Shown: positions 56,518 to 64,000 of the stretch, piece by piece
How the letters are laid out: each line of letters begins with the position of its first letter
Numbering within the stretch: position 1 is the first letter of the stretch
Assembly (NCBI GenBank): GCA_963818695.1
Contig: CAWFTG010000011.1
Location: forward strand, 496,001-560,000
Direction of reading: 5' to 3'
DNA from: AP-15 sp963818695
GTDB taxonomy: Bacteria; Pseudomonadota; Alphaproteobacteria; ATCC43930; CGMCC-115725
DNA length: 64,000 bases
Position numbers and translations under genes: made by a program
The notes under the pieces: model-generated
The model's input: only the letters and a program-made list of their open reading frames with translations
Told to the model about the DNA's origin: nothing
Database searches by the model: none

Positions 56518-57288
56518 CTCGGGCCGCCACCCCGGATCGCCGCCGTCGCGGCGGAGACCGAGGCCGCGCAGCAGGCGCTCATAGAGCTCTGCAGCCGCTA
56601 TTTCTGTGTTCCTCCGGAACGTGCCGAAATCATCGTCTCGCTCGGTGGCGACGGCTTTATGCTGGAGACGCTCCACCGCTTCCTGCATCTCGGCATTCCG
56701 ATTTACGGCATGCACCGCGGCAGCGTCGGGTTTTTGATGAACGCCTATCGGCCGGACGGGCTCTACGAGAGCCTCGCCGGCGCACAGCCGGTGGTCCTGC
56801 ATCCCCTCGAAATGATCGCGGAAAACAAGCATGGCAGCCCCCACCAGGCGCTCGCGTTCAACGAAGTGTCGTTGCTTCGGGAGACCCGGCAAGCCGCTAA
56901 GCTGCGAGTCAGTGTCGACGGGATCGTGCGGATCGAAGAGCTGATGGCGGACGGTGTTCTCGTAGCCACCCCGGTCGGCAGCACGGCCTATAACCTTTCG
57001 GCGCACGGTCCGATCATTCCGCTGGGCGCCGGCGTACTCGCACTGACCCCAATCAGCGCCTTCCGACCTCGCCGCTGGCGCGGCGCCTTATTGCCGCATC
57101 TGGCGCGGGTTCGGATCGACGCGATCGAGACCGACAAACGCCCGGTTAGCGCAGTCGCCGATTTCACCGAGGTTCGCGACGTGGTGTCCGTCCAAGTCAG
57201 CGAGAACCGCGACATCGCCATGACCTTGCTGTTCGACCACGATTCCAATCTCGAGGAGCGGGTGCTCAAGGAGCAGTTCGCTTCCTGA
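56514..57288 (+). CDS. NAD kinase, one frameshift near the start
   Basis: About 257 residues. The GGDG motif is in IIVSLGGDGFMLETLHRF, followed by HRGSVGFLMN, LAFNEVSLLRE and the catalytic-site block GVLVATPVGSTAYNLSAHGPIIP. The frame from GTG 56514 must shift by one near 56535 to reach the conserved frame; no other start exists in that frame. NAD kinase makes NADP and is essential, which argues that this indel is a sequence error. Co-transcribed with moaA. Confidence 0.88.
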
Positions 57289-57312
57289 GGCCTCGGGAGC
57301 CGCCGGGGCACC

Positions 57313-58141
57313 CTAGCGGCGGGTGGCAGCGAGCGAGAAAGCCAGGGGCAGCCACGGCTTGTCCGGCCAACGATAAAGGCCGGATGCATCCTTCAGGAGA
57401 ATCCGTAAACATGCGCCAGGGCACTGCATCGTGCTCGTGCAGCCAGTTCAGCGTCATGCCCGAAGCTATCAGACTGGTGACGACGTCGCCCAAAGGATGG
57501 ATCCAGTTATAGATGGTGACATTGGCGAGCCGAGCGTTGAAATCGACGTAATCATCCCCTTCCGTGTCGACCACCGGCTCACGCGAGAAGTACGGGGCCA
57601 ACAGGCCCGGTGTGCCGTCGGGAGCGCGCGTAGCGTCACCGAAGACGTAAGCGGTGGGATGGCCTTCGGCGAGATAGAGCGATCCGCCCGGACGCAGCAG
57701 CGCCGCGACGATCTGGGCCCATCGAGAAATGTCGGGCAGCCAGCAGATGGCGCCCCAGGTGACGAACACCATGTCGAACTTATGGGGTGACGGGATCGCC
57801 GCCAATGCGTCATAGAGGTCCGCATGAACAAAGCGCGCGCGGTTGGCGAGACCGAGTTCGTCAGCCAGGTTGCACGCCACCTCGATGGCGGGTGCCGAAA
57901 AATCGAGGCCGACTACCGACGCGCCACGCTGCGCCAGTGTTAGGCTATCCGCCCCGAAATGGCATTGCAGGTGGGCGAGGCGCTTGCCTTCGACCGCGGG
58001 CAACTCCGCCTCCTCGATGGCGTTCAACTTGCCGCGCCCGGCCCGCAGGTCGGAGAGATCGTAGCCGCCCGGGCCGATATGGATGCCGACACGCTCGTCC
58101 CAGCTGGCGCGATTGGCGCGATACCACTCAGGTTCGGTCAT
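57313..58141 (-). CDS. class I SAM-dependent methyltransferase, one frameshift near the end
   Basis: About 276 residues. Motif I HLQCHFGADSLTLAQRGASVVGLDFSAPAI, then ARFVHADLYDAL and FDMVFVTWGAICWLPDISRWAQIVAALLRPGGSLYL. The frame changes near 57400; the true end (DKPWLPLAFSLAATRR) stops at 57313. The long reading frame to 57266 is an artefact of that change. Substrate unknown. Confidence 0.82.
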
Positions 58142-58181
58142 GGCGACACCTATGTGCCCGACCAGCCGGTCCGGAAGGCAG

Positions 58182-59255
58182 TTACCGAGCGACGGCCGGT
58201 GGCGGGGGTTTTCCGAGTAGCAGGCGGAGGGCTGAACGCAGCTGTCCTTTCAGTGTCGCCTTGCGCGGCTCGATGAGGCTCGCCAATCCGAGCGCTCCGC
58301 CGAGGGCGAGACCAAAAACAAGGACCCGGTGCCGTACTCCGTCAGGCGGCCCCGGAACCACGACGGCGAAGAAATTCAGCAGCGGATAGTGCAGCAAATA
58401 GAGCCCGAACGACGTTCCCGCGAGCCCGCGAACCAGCCTTTCGAAGCGACGTCCCGGCATCGGGAGCTGCACATTGGCGAGACCGATGATAAAAAATGCA
58501 ACCAGGGCGCCGAGGACGAAATCATAGGCCGACAAGTTAGGCGGCAGCCACCCGCTGCTCGGGTGCCAGAACAGCTGCTCGCCGCCGAGTGCCTCCAGCG
58601 CGATAAAGCCGGCCAAGCACGCGATCACCAGGGGCGGCCCCAACCGCCGGGGAAGCTCGGCCCGCCATCGCCACGCCGCAACCCCCATCAGCCATACCGG
58701 GAGGAGGAAAAAAATCCTCGGCCCGGCCACCAGTGCCGTAACGATGAGGGCCGCTATCCGTAATCGCCCCCGCAAAAATGTGGCAGCTGCAAATAGGATA
58801 TAATACCAGGCCTCGTAATTGAGCGACCAATAAGGGACGTTGAAGCCGGGGAGAACTCGTATCATCCAGCTCTCGCCAAGAAACAGCGCCGAGAGCGCAT
58901 AATCGGTCACCGTATGGGCCACGCCGTGGCCCCATTCCGGACCGTACAGTCTCGGGTCGATGGCTTTGCCGAGGCTGTCGAGCACCGCCGTCACGACGAA
59001 GGCGGGGATGATCACCGAATAGAGCCGAGCAATACGGCTGAGGCCGTACTCCTGGAGGGTACGTTCCCGCGTGTCGCTCACCCAGGCGATGACAAAACCC
59101 GACAGCACAAAGAACACGAGAACAGCAGTTCGCCCACCATCGAACTGCCAGAATAAACCCCCGCTAAAACGCCGAGTGGAGTAATGCGACACAAAAACCG
59201 TAAAGGCTGCGCCGAACCGCAGCGCGTCGAGATAAAGCGAAAGTGCGTCGGTCAT
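58182..59255 (-). CDS. acyltransferase 3 family membrane protein (OafA/YrhL-like)
   Basis: 357 residues with about ten membrane helices. LYLDALRFGAAFTVFVSHYSTRR carries the conserved histidine near residue 24 and VLVFFVLSGFVIAWV follows; SRIARLYSVIIPA and YWSLNYEAWYYILF are further hallmarks. The family transfers acyl groups to sugars of O-antigen, exopolysaccharide or glucans. It may serve surface polysaccharides along with the KpsS-like protein, but is far from it in the window. Confidence 0.88.
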   Translation of the reverse strand: MTDALSLYLDALRFGAAFTVFVSHYSTRRFSGGLFWQFDGGRTAVLVFFVLSGFVIAWVSDTRERTLQEYGLSRIARLYSVIIPAFVVTAVLDSLGKAIDPRLYGPEWGHGVAHTVTDYALSALFLGESWMIRVLPGFNVPYWSLNYEAWYYILFAAATFLRGRLRIAALIVTALVAGPRIFFLLPVWLMGVAAWRWRAELPRRLGPPLVIACLAGFIALEALGGEQLFWHPSSGWLPPNLSAYDFVLGALVAFFIIGLANVQLPMPGRRFERLVRGLAGTSFGLYLLHYPLLNFFAVVVPGPPDGVRHRVLVFGLALGGALGLASLIEPRKATLKGQLRSALRLLLGKPPPPAVAR

Positions 59256-59298
59256 CGGAAGGGCAGGATGACCCGCCCAACCGCAACGCTGTCCGGCG

Positions 59299-59736
59299 TC
59301 AGGAGAGTCCCAGCGGCTGGCCGTCCAGGTCCTCCGCCCTGTCGATTTCGATCAGGACCGCATAGCCGCTCTTCTGCGGATCACGGTCCTTTTCCGGCTG
59401 AACGAGACGCCGCCAGACCTCTTCGTAGATCGGGCCCGAGCGGTAAATCCGAGCGCGACCGTAGAACCGCGCAATCCCGCCTTTGGGAAGCACGCCCTCT
59501 TCGCGCAATTGCGGCTTGCGGAAATACACGGTCAATGGGGTGCCGTCCGCAAGGTTCTCGTTGGTCGAACCTTTGCCGCGCTCCCACAGCGCGATGCGCG
59601 TATCGTCGAACACCATCGTGCTGCCGCGCGGGCTGATCTGCGCAAACCCGTTGGGCAGCACGCTGCCGACCAGGCAAACATTGGCCGGAAAAGCGGTGTT
59701 GATATGGGGCTGCAGGATCTCCGGAATCTTCGCCAT
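59299..59736 (-). CDS. pyridoxamine 5'-phosphate oxidase family (FMN split-barrel) protein
   Basis: 145 residues from ATG 59736: PANVCLVGSVLPNGFAQISPRGSTMVFDD is the FMN-binding split-barrel start, then ENLADGTPLTVYFRKPQLREEG and GGIARFYGRARIYR. Substrate unknown; relatives reduce biliverdin, F420 or nitro compounds. It directly follows the N-formylglutamate amidohydrolase gene (11-bp gap, or 4-bp overlap if the ATG at 59751 is used). Confidence 0.82.
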   Translation of the reverse strand: MAKIPEILQPHINTAFPANVCLVGSVLPNGFAQISPRGSTMVFDDTRIALWERGKGSTNENLADGTPLTVYFRKPQLREEGVLPKGGIARFYGRARIYRSGPIYEEVWRRLVQPEKDRDPQKSGYAVLIEIDRAEDLDGQPLGLS

Positions 59737-59747
59737 CAAGCCTCCAC

Positions 59748-60620
59748 TCAATCATCCGCCGCGCAGGCGCGCGCCTCGAGTTTTGCGCTGGCAAAGCCTT
59801 TCAGCGCCTCCATCATAAAGGCGATGTCGGTCTGCAACCGGTCGAAGCCGCGAGTCTTTTCCAGCGTTCTCTGGTCCATGTAGAGGGCGCGGTCGACCTC
59901 GATCTGAAGGCTGTGCCGTCTGGCTGACGGGCGACCTTGCCGCTTTACGATCTCGACGCCTTTATAAACCTCGTTGATGCGCACGGTGTAGCCGCGCCCC
60001 CGCAACACCCGGGCGACGAAATTGGTGAATTCCGGGGCACAGGTTGTTCCGTCGCGATCGCCCAAGACAAAATCCGCACAGTGCCCGCCCTTCTTGCCGC
60101 TGCGCTGAGACGGCATCGAATGGCAATTCACATGCCAGACCACCCCGAACTTGCGGTGTACTCGGTCACAAGTCTCTTCCAGCACGCGATGATAGGGGAC
60201 ATGGCACCGCTCGACCCGCGCCATCACTTCGGCGGCGGTCAGCTTGCGGTCGTAAATCGGGATGCCGGGTCTGGCAACGCGGCGCACCAGGCCGAGGCCG
60301 GCCCGGGTCCTATGAGAGGGCGAGAGGGGCGTCGGCCAAGTGCCATCGATATGCATGGTGTCGAGATCGTCTGCCGCCCGGTTTGGGTCGAGATAGCTGC
60401 GCGGAAATACCGCGCCGATGAGGGTCGCTCCCAATTCTGGTGCGGCCGCGTAAAGCTCGTCGACATAAGCATCCTCGGCCGTCCGCAAGTCGTCGAATGA
60501 GCAGCAAAAGCGAAAATCCTCGGGATACTCGGACCCGCTGTGCGGTGAGTCGAAGACTAACGGCACTTCAGCCGCTCGTGGGTCACGGCGCCACAACACT
60601 CCGGGGATTTCGAAGCTCAT
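59748..60620 (-). CDS. N-formylglutamate amidohydrolase family protein (second copy)
   Basis: 290 residues. VPLVFDSPHSGSEYPEDF, EDAYVDELYAAAPELGATLIGAVFPRSYLDPNRAADDLD, RVHRKFGVVWHVNCHSMPSQ, and HSLQIEVDRALYMD give the zinc and substrate sites. Longer and clearly different from the copy at 41582-42361. HCHSMPS-like (HVNCHSMPS) with SPHSGSEYP is the form seen in true HutG2-like enzymes. Followed by the PPOX-like gene; divergent from the aspartoacylase-like gene. Confidence 0.9.
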   Translation of the reverse strand: MSFEIPGVLWRRDPRAAEVPLVFDSPHSGSEYPEDFRFCCSFDDLRTAEDAYVDELYAAAPELGATLIGAVFPRSYLDPNRAADDLDTMHIDGTWPTPLSPSHRTRAGLGLVRRVARPGIPIYDRKLTAAEVMARVERCHVPYHRVLEETCDRVHRKFGVVWHVNCHSMPSQRSGKKGGHCADFVLGDRDGTTCAPEFTNFVARVLRGRGYTVRINEVYKGVEIVKRQGRPSARRHSLQIEVDRALYMDQRTLEKTRGFDRLQTDIAFMMEALKGFASAKLEARACAADD

Positions 60621-60911
60621 ATTGTCAAGCTCGTTGGTTGCGGTGGCGTCCCGAGCGCTTGTGCTCGATCACCGGCAAAGCGACTTGAAGCCTGAATGCG
60701 CACGAGGCACCTATGGGAGCCGGTCCGCGCGAGCGGTCTCCGGCGAATTTCGAGCTGCGAATTCATCGCACAAATCTACGCATGCTCCTGTCAGCGAGCA
60801 AGCAACGAAGGTCACCCCCCGCAATCTGGCGGGTCGGCTGCACCTTGGCACGAACTCATTCAGCTCCTGCGGCCTGTTGTCGGCGTGACGAGGACGCCGA
60901 TCAGATGCAAG

Positions 60912-61907
60912 ATGATGCCGATAACACCCCGAGACTGGGAGCGCTGCGTGCCCGAGCCGACCTATAACGTCGAGCTTACCCCGCCCGACATCGAACCCTA
61001 CCGAGCCGGCAATACCGGAATCGATTACGTCACGACCTTCGATAGCGAGGTCGCCGGACCGCACGTTCTCATCACCGCCTTAACTCACGGCAACGAGATT
61101 TGCGGCGCGATCGCGCTCGATCGATTGTTCCGCGCCGGGCTGAAGCCGCGACAGGGCAAGCTGAGCTTGGCCTTTGACAACATTGCCGCGTATCGCAGCT
61201 TTGATGCGCGGGTACCGACAGCATCGCGCTATGTCGACGAAGATTTCAACCGATTGTGGTCTGCCGCAACGCTCGACAGCCCCCGGCAGTCAGTGGAACT
61301 GACGCGGGCGCGCGCGTTGCGCCCGATTGTCGAAGCCGCCGATTTCCTGCTCGACATCCACTCGATGCAGTACGCGACGGCGCCGCTGATGTTGGCTGGG
61401 ACACTGGACAGGTCGGTGGTCTTGGCGCGGCAAGTCGGGATCCCGGAGCTGATCATGTGCGATGCCGGCCACGCCGCCGGGCCCCGGATGCGCGACTATG
61501 GCGGGTTTGGCGACCCGGGAGGACCCAAGACCGCGCTGCTGATCGAGGCCGGCCAGCATTGGGAGCGCCGGGCTGCGGAGGTCGCGACCGATGTCATGCT
61601 GCGCTTTCTGATCGCCCTCGACACTGTGACGCGCGACGACGCTGCGGTGCTGGCCGGCCCGGACTTCGACGCGCACCTGCGGCAACGCGTCATTCTAGTC
61701 ACCGAAGCCGTCACGATCACCGGCGACAAGTTCGAGTTCGTACAGGATTTCCGCGGACTTGAGGTACTGTCGCCGAAGGGCACCCTGATAGGCCGCGACA
61801 ATGGGCGCGAAATTCGCACGCCCTACGACGAATGCGTGCTGATCATGCCGTCGCGCCAACTCGCCAAGGGCCAGACGGCGGTCCGGCTTGGTCGTTACGT
61901 CGAGTGA
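60912..61907 (+). CDS. succinylglutamate desuccinylase/aspartoacylase family zinc hydrolase
   Basis: About 331 residues from ATG 60912 or 60915. Zinc site HGNE in LITALTHGNEICGAIALDRL and the third ligand in FLLDIHSMQYA. LAFDNIAAYRSFDARVPTASRYVDEDFNRLW and GIPELIMCDAGHA follow. Members deacylate N-acyl amino acids. The upstream open frame to 60696 lacks family features. It overlaps the DNA glycosylase gene by 4 bp. Together with the neighbouring N-formylglutamate amidohydrolase it suggests N-acyl amino acid use. Confidence 0.87.
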   Translation: MMPITPRDWERCVPEPTYNVELTPPDIEPYRAGNTGIDYVTTFDSEVAGPHVLITALTHGNEICGAIALDRLFRAGLKPRQGKLSLAFDNIAAYRSFDARVPTASRYVDEDFNRLWSAATLDSPRQSVELTRARALRPIVEAADFLLDIHSMQYATAPLMLAGTLDRSVVLARQVGIPELIMCDAGHAAGPRMRDYGGFGDPGGPKTALLIEAGQHWERRAAEVATDVMLRFLIALDTVTRDDAAVLAGPDFDAHLRQRVILVTEAVTITGDKFEFVQDFRGLEVLSPKGTLIGRDNGREIRTPYDECVLIMPSRQLAKGQTAVRLGRYVE

Positions 61908-62443
61908 GAGCCGGATCCGACGAAAGCACAGCGGCCGCGCCCGCCAAACGCAGCTTTCCGCCTGTCGTCGACGCGCGGGCGCGCGTACTGGTGCTCGGCA
62001 CTCTTCCGGGTGAGGAGTCATTGCGGCGGCGTGAGTATTACGCCCATCCGCGCAACCTGTTCTGGCCGATCATTTTCGCTTTGTTCGGTGAGCCGCCGGC
62101 TTTGAATTATCCGGAACGGCTGGCCTTTCTGACGAGGCATCGGATTGCCGTGTGGGATGTCTGCGAGATCGGCGAGCGCGACCGGAGCGCCGACACGACA
62201 ATTCGTCTGGAACGGCCTAACGCGATTGATCGGCTGCTCGACCAGCATCCGCTAATCGGCGGCGTCGCCTTTAACGGCACGACCGCGCGGCGCCTATACG
62301 ACCGCCATTTCCCGCGCCGCCCGGCTCTCACATACCTCGCATTGCCCTCGACGAGCCCGGCGCATGCCACGTTGGATTTTCCCGCTAAGTTTGCGCGCTG
62401 GACGATATTGCGCGAGATCCTCGAACAGGACGGGCGCCGATAA
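61904..62443 (+). CDS. hypoxanthine-DNA glycosylase (UDG superfamily)
   Basis: 179 residues, GTG 61904 overlapping the previous stop. LVLGTLPGEESLRRREYYAHPRNLFWPIIFALFG is the family's first block (GTxPG, NxFW). IAVWDVCEIGERDRSADTTIR and VAFNGTTARRLYDRHF follow, and LPSTSPAHA corresponds to the DNA-intercalating SPAHA loop. Removes deaminated adenine (hypoxanthine) from DNA. Confidence 0.88.
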   Translation: MRAGSDESTAAAPAKRSFPPVVDARARVLVLGTLPGEESLRRREYYAHPRNLFWPIIFALFGEPPALNYPERLAFLTRHRIAVWDVCEIGERDRSADTTIRLERPNAIDRLLDQHPLIGGVAFNGTTARRLYDRHFPRRPALTYLALPSTSPAHATLDFPAKFARWTILREILEQDGRR

Positions 62444-62459
62444 ACACCGGCGCCTTCTC

Positions 62460-64000
62460 TTACCCCAGCGGTTCGAGGAGGCGCTCGATGTCGCCGGCTT
62501 CGAGACCGGCGCCAGTGCCGTCCGCGGCGTCGTAAATTCCTGCGGCGAGCGCTTTCTTGCGCTGCTGCAGTTCGAGCATGCGTTCTTCAACCGTCCCTTG
62601 CGCGAGGAGTTTGTAGACGAAGACAGGCTTGTCCTGGCCGATGCGATGGGCGCGGTCGGTAGCCTGGTCCTCGACGGCCGGGTTCCACCAGGGATCGTAA
62701 TGGATCACCGTGTCGGCCGCGGTCAGATTGAGCCCGGTGCCGCCCGCCTTGAGGCTGATCAGGAACAGCGGCACTTTGCCCTTCTGAAACTGTGCCACCG
62801 GGCCCGCGCGATCTTTCGTGTCGCCGCGCAATTCGACAAAATCGATGCCGGCTGCGGCCAGCGCCGGCTTCATCAGGTCGAGCATGCTGGTGAATTGGGA
62901 AAACAGCAGTATTTGCCGGCCTTCCTCGATCAACGAGGGGAGCATCTCCATCAGGTGCTCGAGCTTGGCACTGGCATTTACTTGACGTGCAGCGCTGAGC
63001 TTGACGAGGCGCGGGTCACAGCACACTTGGCGCAATTTGAGCAGCGCATCCAGCACGACGATGTGGCTGCGGGCCAGCCCTTTATCGGCTATTTCGCGGC
63101 GCACCTTCTCGTGCATTGCGACCCGCACGGTCTCGTAGAGATCGCGCTGCGGGCCGGCCAGCTCGAGCGGGCGCAGGATTTCGGTTTTCGGCGGCAGGTC
63201 GGCCGCCACCAGGCTCTTGGTCCGTCGCAACAGGAACGGTTTCAATCGGCCCGACAGCACGGCCCGCCGTTCGCCGTCCTGCTTCTTCTCGATCGGGGTG
63301 CGGAAGACGCGGGCAAAGCGCTTGGTGTCGCCGAGCAGGCCCGGCATCAAAAAAGCGAATTGCGACCATAGCTCGCCGAGATGGTTTTCCATCGGTGTGC
63401 CGGTGAGACACAGCCGATGGCGGGCATCGAGGCGGCACACCAGCTGCGTCGTCTTCGCGGCGGCGTTCTTAATCGCTTGCGCTTCGTCCAGCACCGCCAT
63501 GTGCCACTCGATCGGCAGCAGACGGTCGGCGTCGCGTGACAGAAGGGCGTACGTCGTCACCACCAGATCGGCATTATCGATTTCCGGAAAGCGGTCCGCA
63601 CGATCGGGGCCATGCAGTGACAAGATCCGCAACTCGGGGGCCAGCCGCGCCGCCTCAGCGAGCCAGTTCGGCACGACGCTGGTCGGGCACACGACGAGGC
63701 ACGGCCGGTCGAGGCGGCCTTCGCGCTTTTCGACAAGAAAATGGGCCAACGCCTGCACCGTCTTGCCCAGCCCCATGTCGTCGGCAAGGATGCCGCCGAG
63801 CTTGTATCCGCGCAGAAATTGCAGCCAGTTGAGCCCGTCGCGCTGATAGGGGCGCAACTCAGTCAGCAGCCCGGCCGGCGGCTGGATCTCGGCAATCCCC
63901 GAAAAGCTCGACAGCCGCTCCGCCAATTCCCGCAGCCGCTCGCCGCCGAGCCAGCGCAGCCGAGTAGCTGCTTCGAGCGCGGCCAACCCCGTCATTTCAC
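62460..64000 (-). CDS. SNF2-type DEAD/DEAH-box helicase (partial, N-terminus outside window)
   Basis: C-terminal ~513 residues of a Swi2/Snf2 ATPase: LRPYQRDGLNWLQFL, motif I ILADDMGLGKTVQALA, motif II VLDEAQAIKN, motif III LTGTPMENHLGELWSQF, motif V LISLKAGGTGLNLTAADTVIHYDPWWNP, motif VI DRAHRIGQDK. This is the bacterial RapA/HepA-like group with an N-terminal SWIM or other domain usually before it. It translocates along dsDNA. The frame stays open past the window edge. Confidence 0.9.
   Translation of the reverse strand, partial: EMTGLAALEAATRLRWLGGERLRELAERLSSFSGIAEIQPPAGLLTELRPYQRDGLNWLQFLRGYKLGGILADDMGLGKTVQALAHFLVEKREGRLDRPCLVVCPTSVVPNWLAEAARLAPELRILSLHGPDRADRFPEIDNADLVVTTYALLSRDADRLLPIEWHMAVLDEAQAIKNAAAKTTQLVCRLDARHRLCLTGTPMENHLGELWSQFAFLMPGLLGDTKRFARVFRTPIEKKQDGERRAVLSGRLKPFLLRRTKSLVAADLPPKTEILRPLELAGPQRDLYETVRVAMHEKVRREIADKGLARSHIVVLDALLKLRQVCCDPRLVKLSAARQVNASAKLEHLMEMLPSLIEEGRQILLFSQFTSMLDLMKPALAAAGIDFVELRGDTKDRAGPVAQFQKGKVPLFLISLKAGGTGLNLTAADTVIHYDPWWNPAVEDQATDRAHRIGQDKPVFVYKLLAQGTVEERMLELQQRKKALAAGIYDAADGTGAGLEAGDIERLLEPLG

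Overview
This window is GC-rich chromosomal DNA of an alphaproteobacterium, probably a soil-type member of the Rhodospirillales or Hyphomicrobiales. The evidence is a CtrA response regulator beside a ChpT-type phosphotransferase, an alphaproteobacterial LexA box (GTTC-N7-GTTC) in front of an imuA-imuB-dnaE2 mutagenesis operon, short palindromic repeats typical of the class, and several flavin-dependent LLM oxidoreductases, a P450 and CoA transferases. I saw no tRNA, rRNA, transposase, phage gene or CRISPR array.

Layout. 1-4.2 kb: sppA (partial), an AhpD-like protein, a repeat-rich gap, a DUF6680 protein with a frameshifted GrlR-like gene, and a ModE-type regulator. 4.2-5.8 kb: a TauE/SafE transporter and a cation transporter. 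5.8-7 kb: a small GIY-YIG nuclease gene between ~72-bp inverted repeats. 7-17 kb: two LLM oxidoreductases, a prolyl oligopeptidase, a capsule-export-like protein, a P450, a glycosyltransferase and a methyltransferase. 16.8-22.7 kb: the SOS mutasome operon imuA-imuB-dnaE2. 22.8-27.3 kb: truncated catalase, HD protein, broken aldo/keto reductase, SRPBCC protein, class III cyclase. 27.4-30.8 kb: a complete NitT/TauT-type ABC transporter. 31-35 kb: an oxidant-defence cluster, partly decayed (peroxiredoxin-like, DUF417, RclA-like reductase, SDR, LLM remnant). 35.3-40.9 kb: antiporter, GNAT-DUF924 protein, a large FAD/Fe-S oxidase, small membrane protein. 41-43.6 kb: glutamine synthetase-like, N-formylglutamate amidohydrolase and cysteine hydrolase in one overlapping operon. 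43.9-49.5 kb: hydrolase, CoA transferase, cupin, glutaredoxin-DinB protein, SDR, PqaA-like protein. 49.5-51.3 kb: no convincing gene, but two strong regulatory palindromes. 51.7-57.3 kb: ctrA, chpT, mobA, fdhD, DUF29, moaA, NAD kinase. 57.3-64 kb: methyltransferase, acyltransferase, PPOX-like, a second N-formylglutamate amidohydrolase, an aspartoacylase-like protein, a hypoxanthine-DNA glycosylase and a SNF2 helicase (partial).

Most interesting: (1) an in-frame UGA exactly where the first cysteine of a glutaredoxin C-T-S-C motif belongs, which makes a selenoprotein candidate; (2) a GIY-YIG gene framed by hairpin-containing inverted repeats, like a tiny mobile unit; (3) at least six palindromic repeats inside the coding sequences of imuA, imuB and dnaE2.

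Caution: about thirty single-base frameshifts are spread over otherwise well-conserved genes, including an essential one (NAD kinase). Most are more likely sequence or assembly errors than real decay. Where a gene is split this way I give one span for the whole gene and state where the frame changes.
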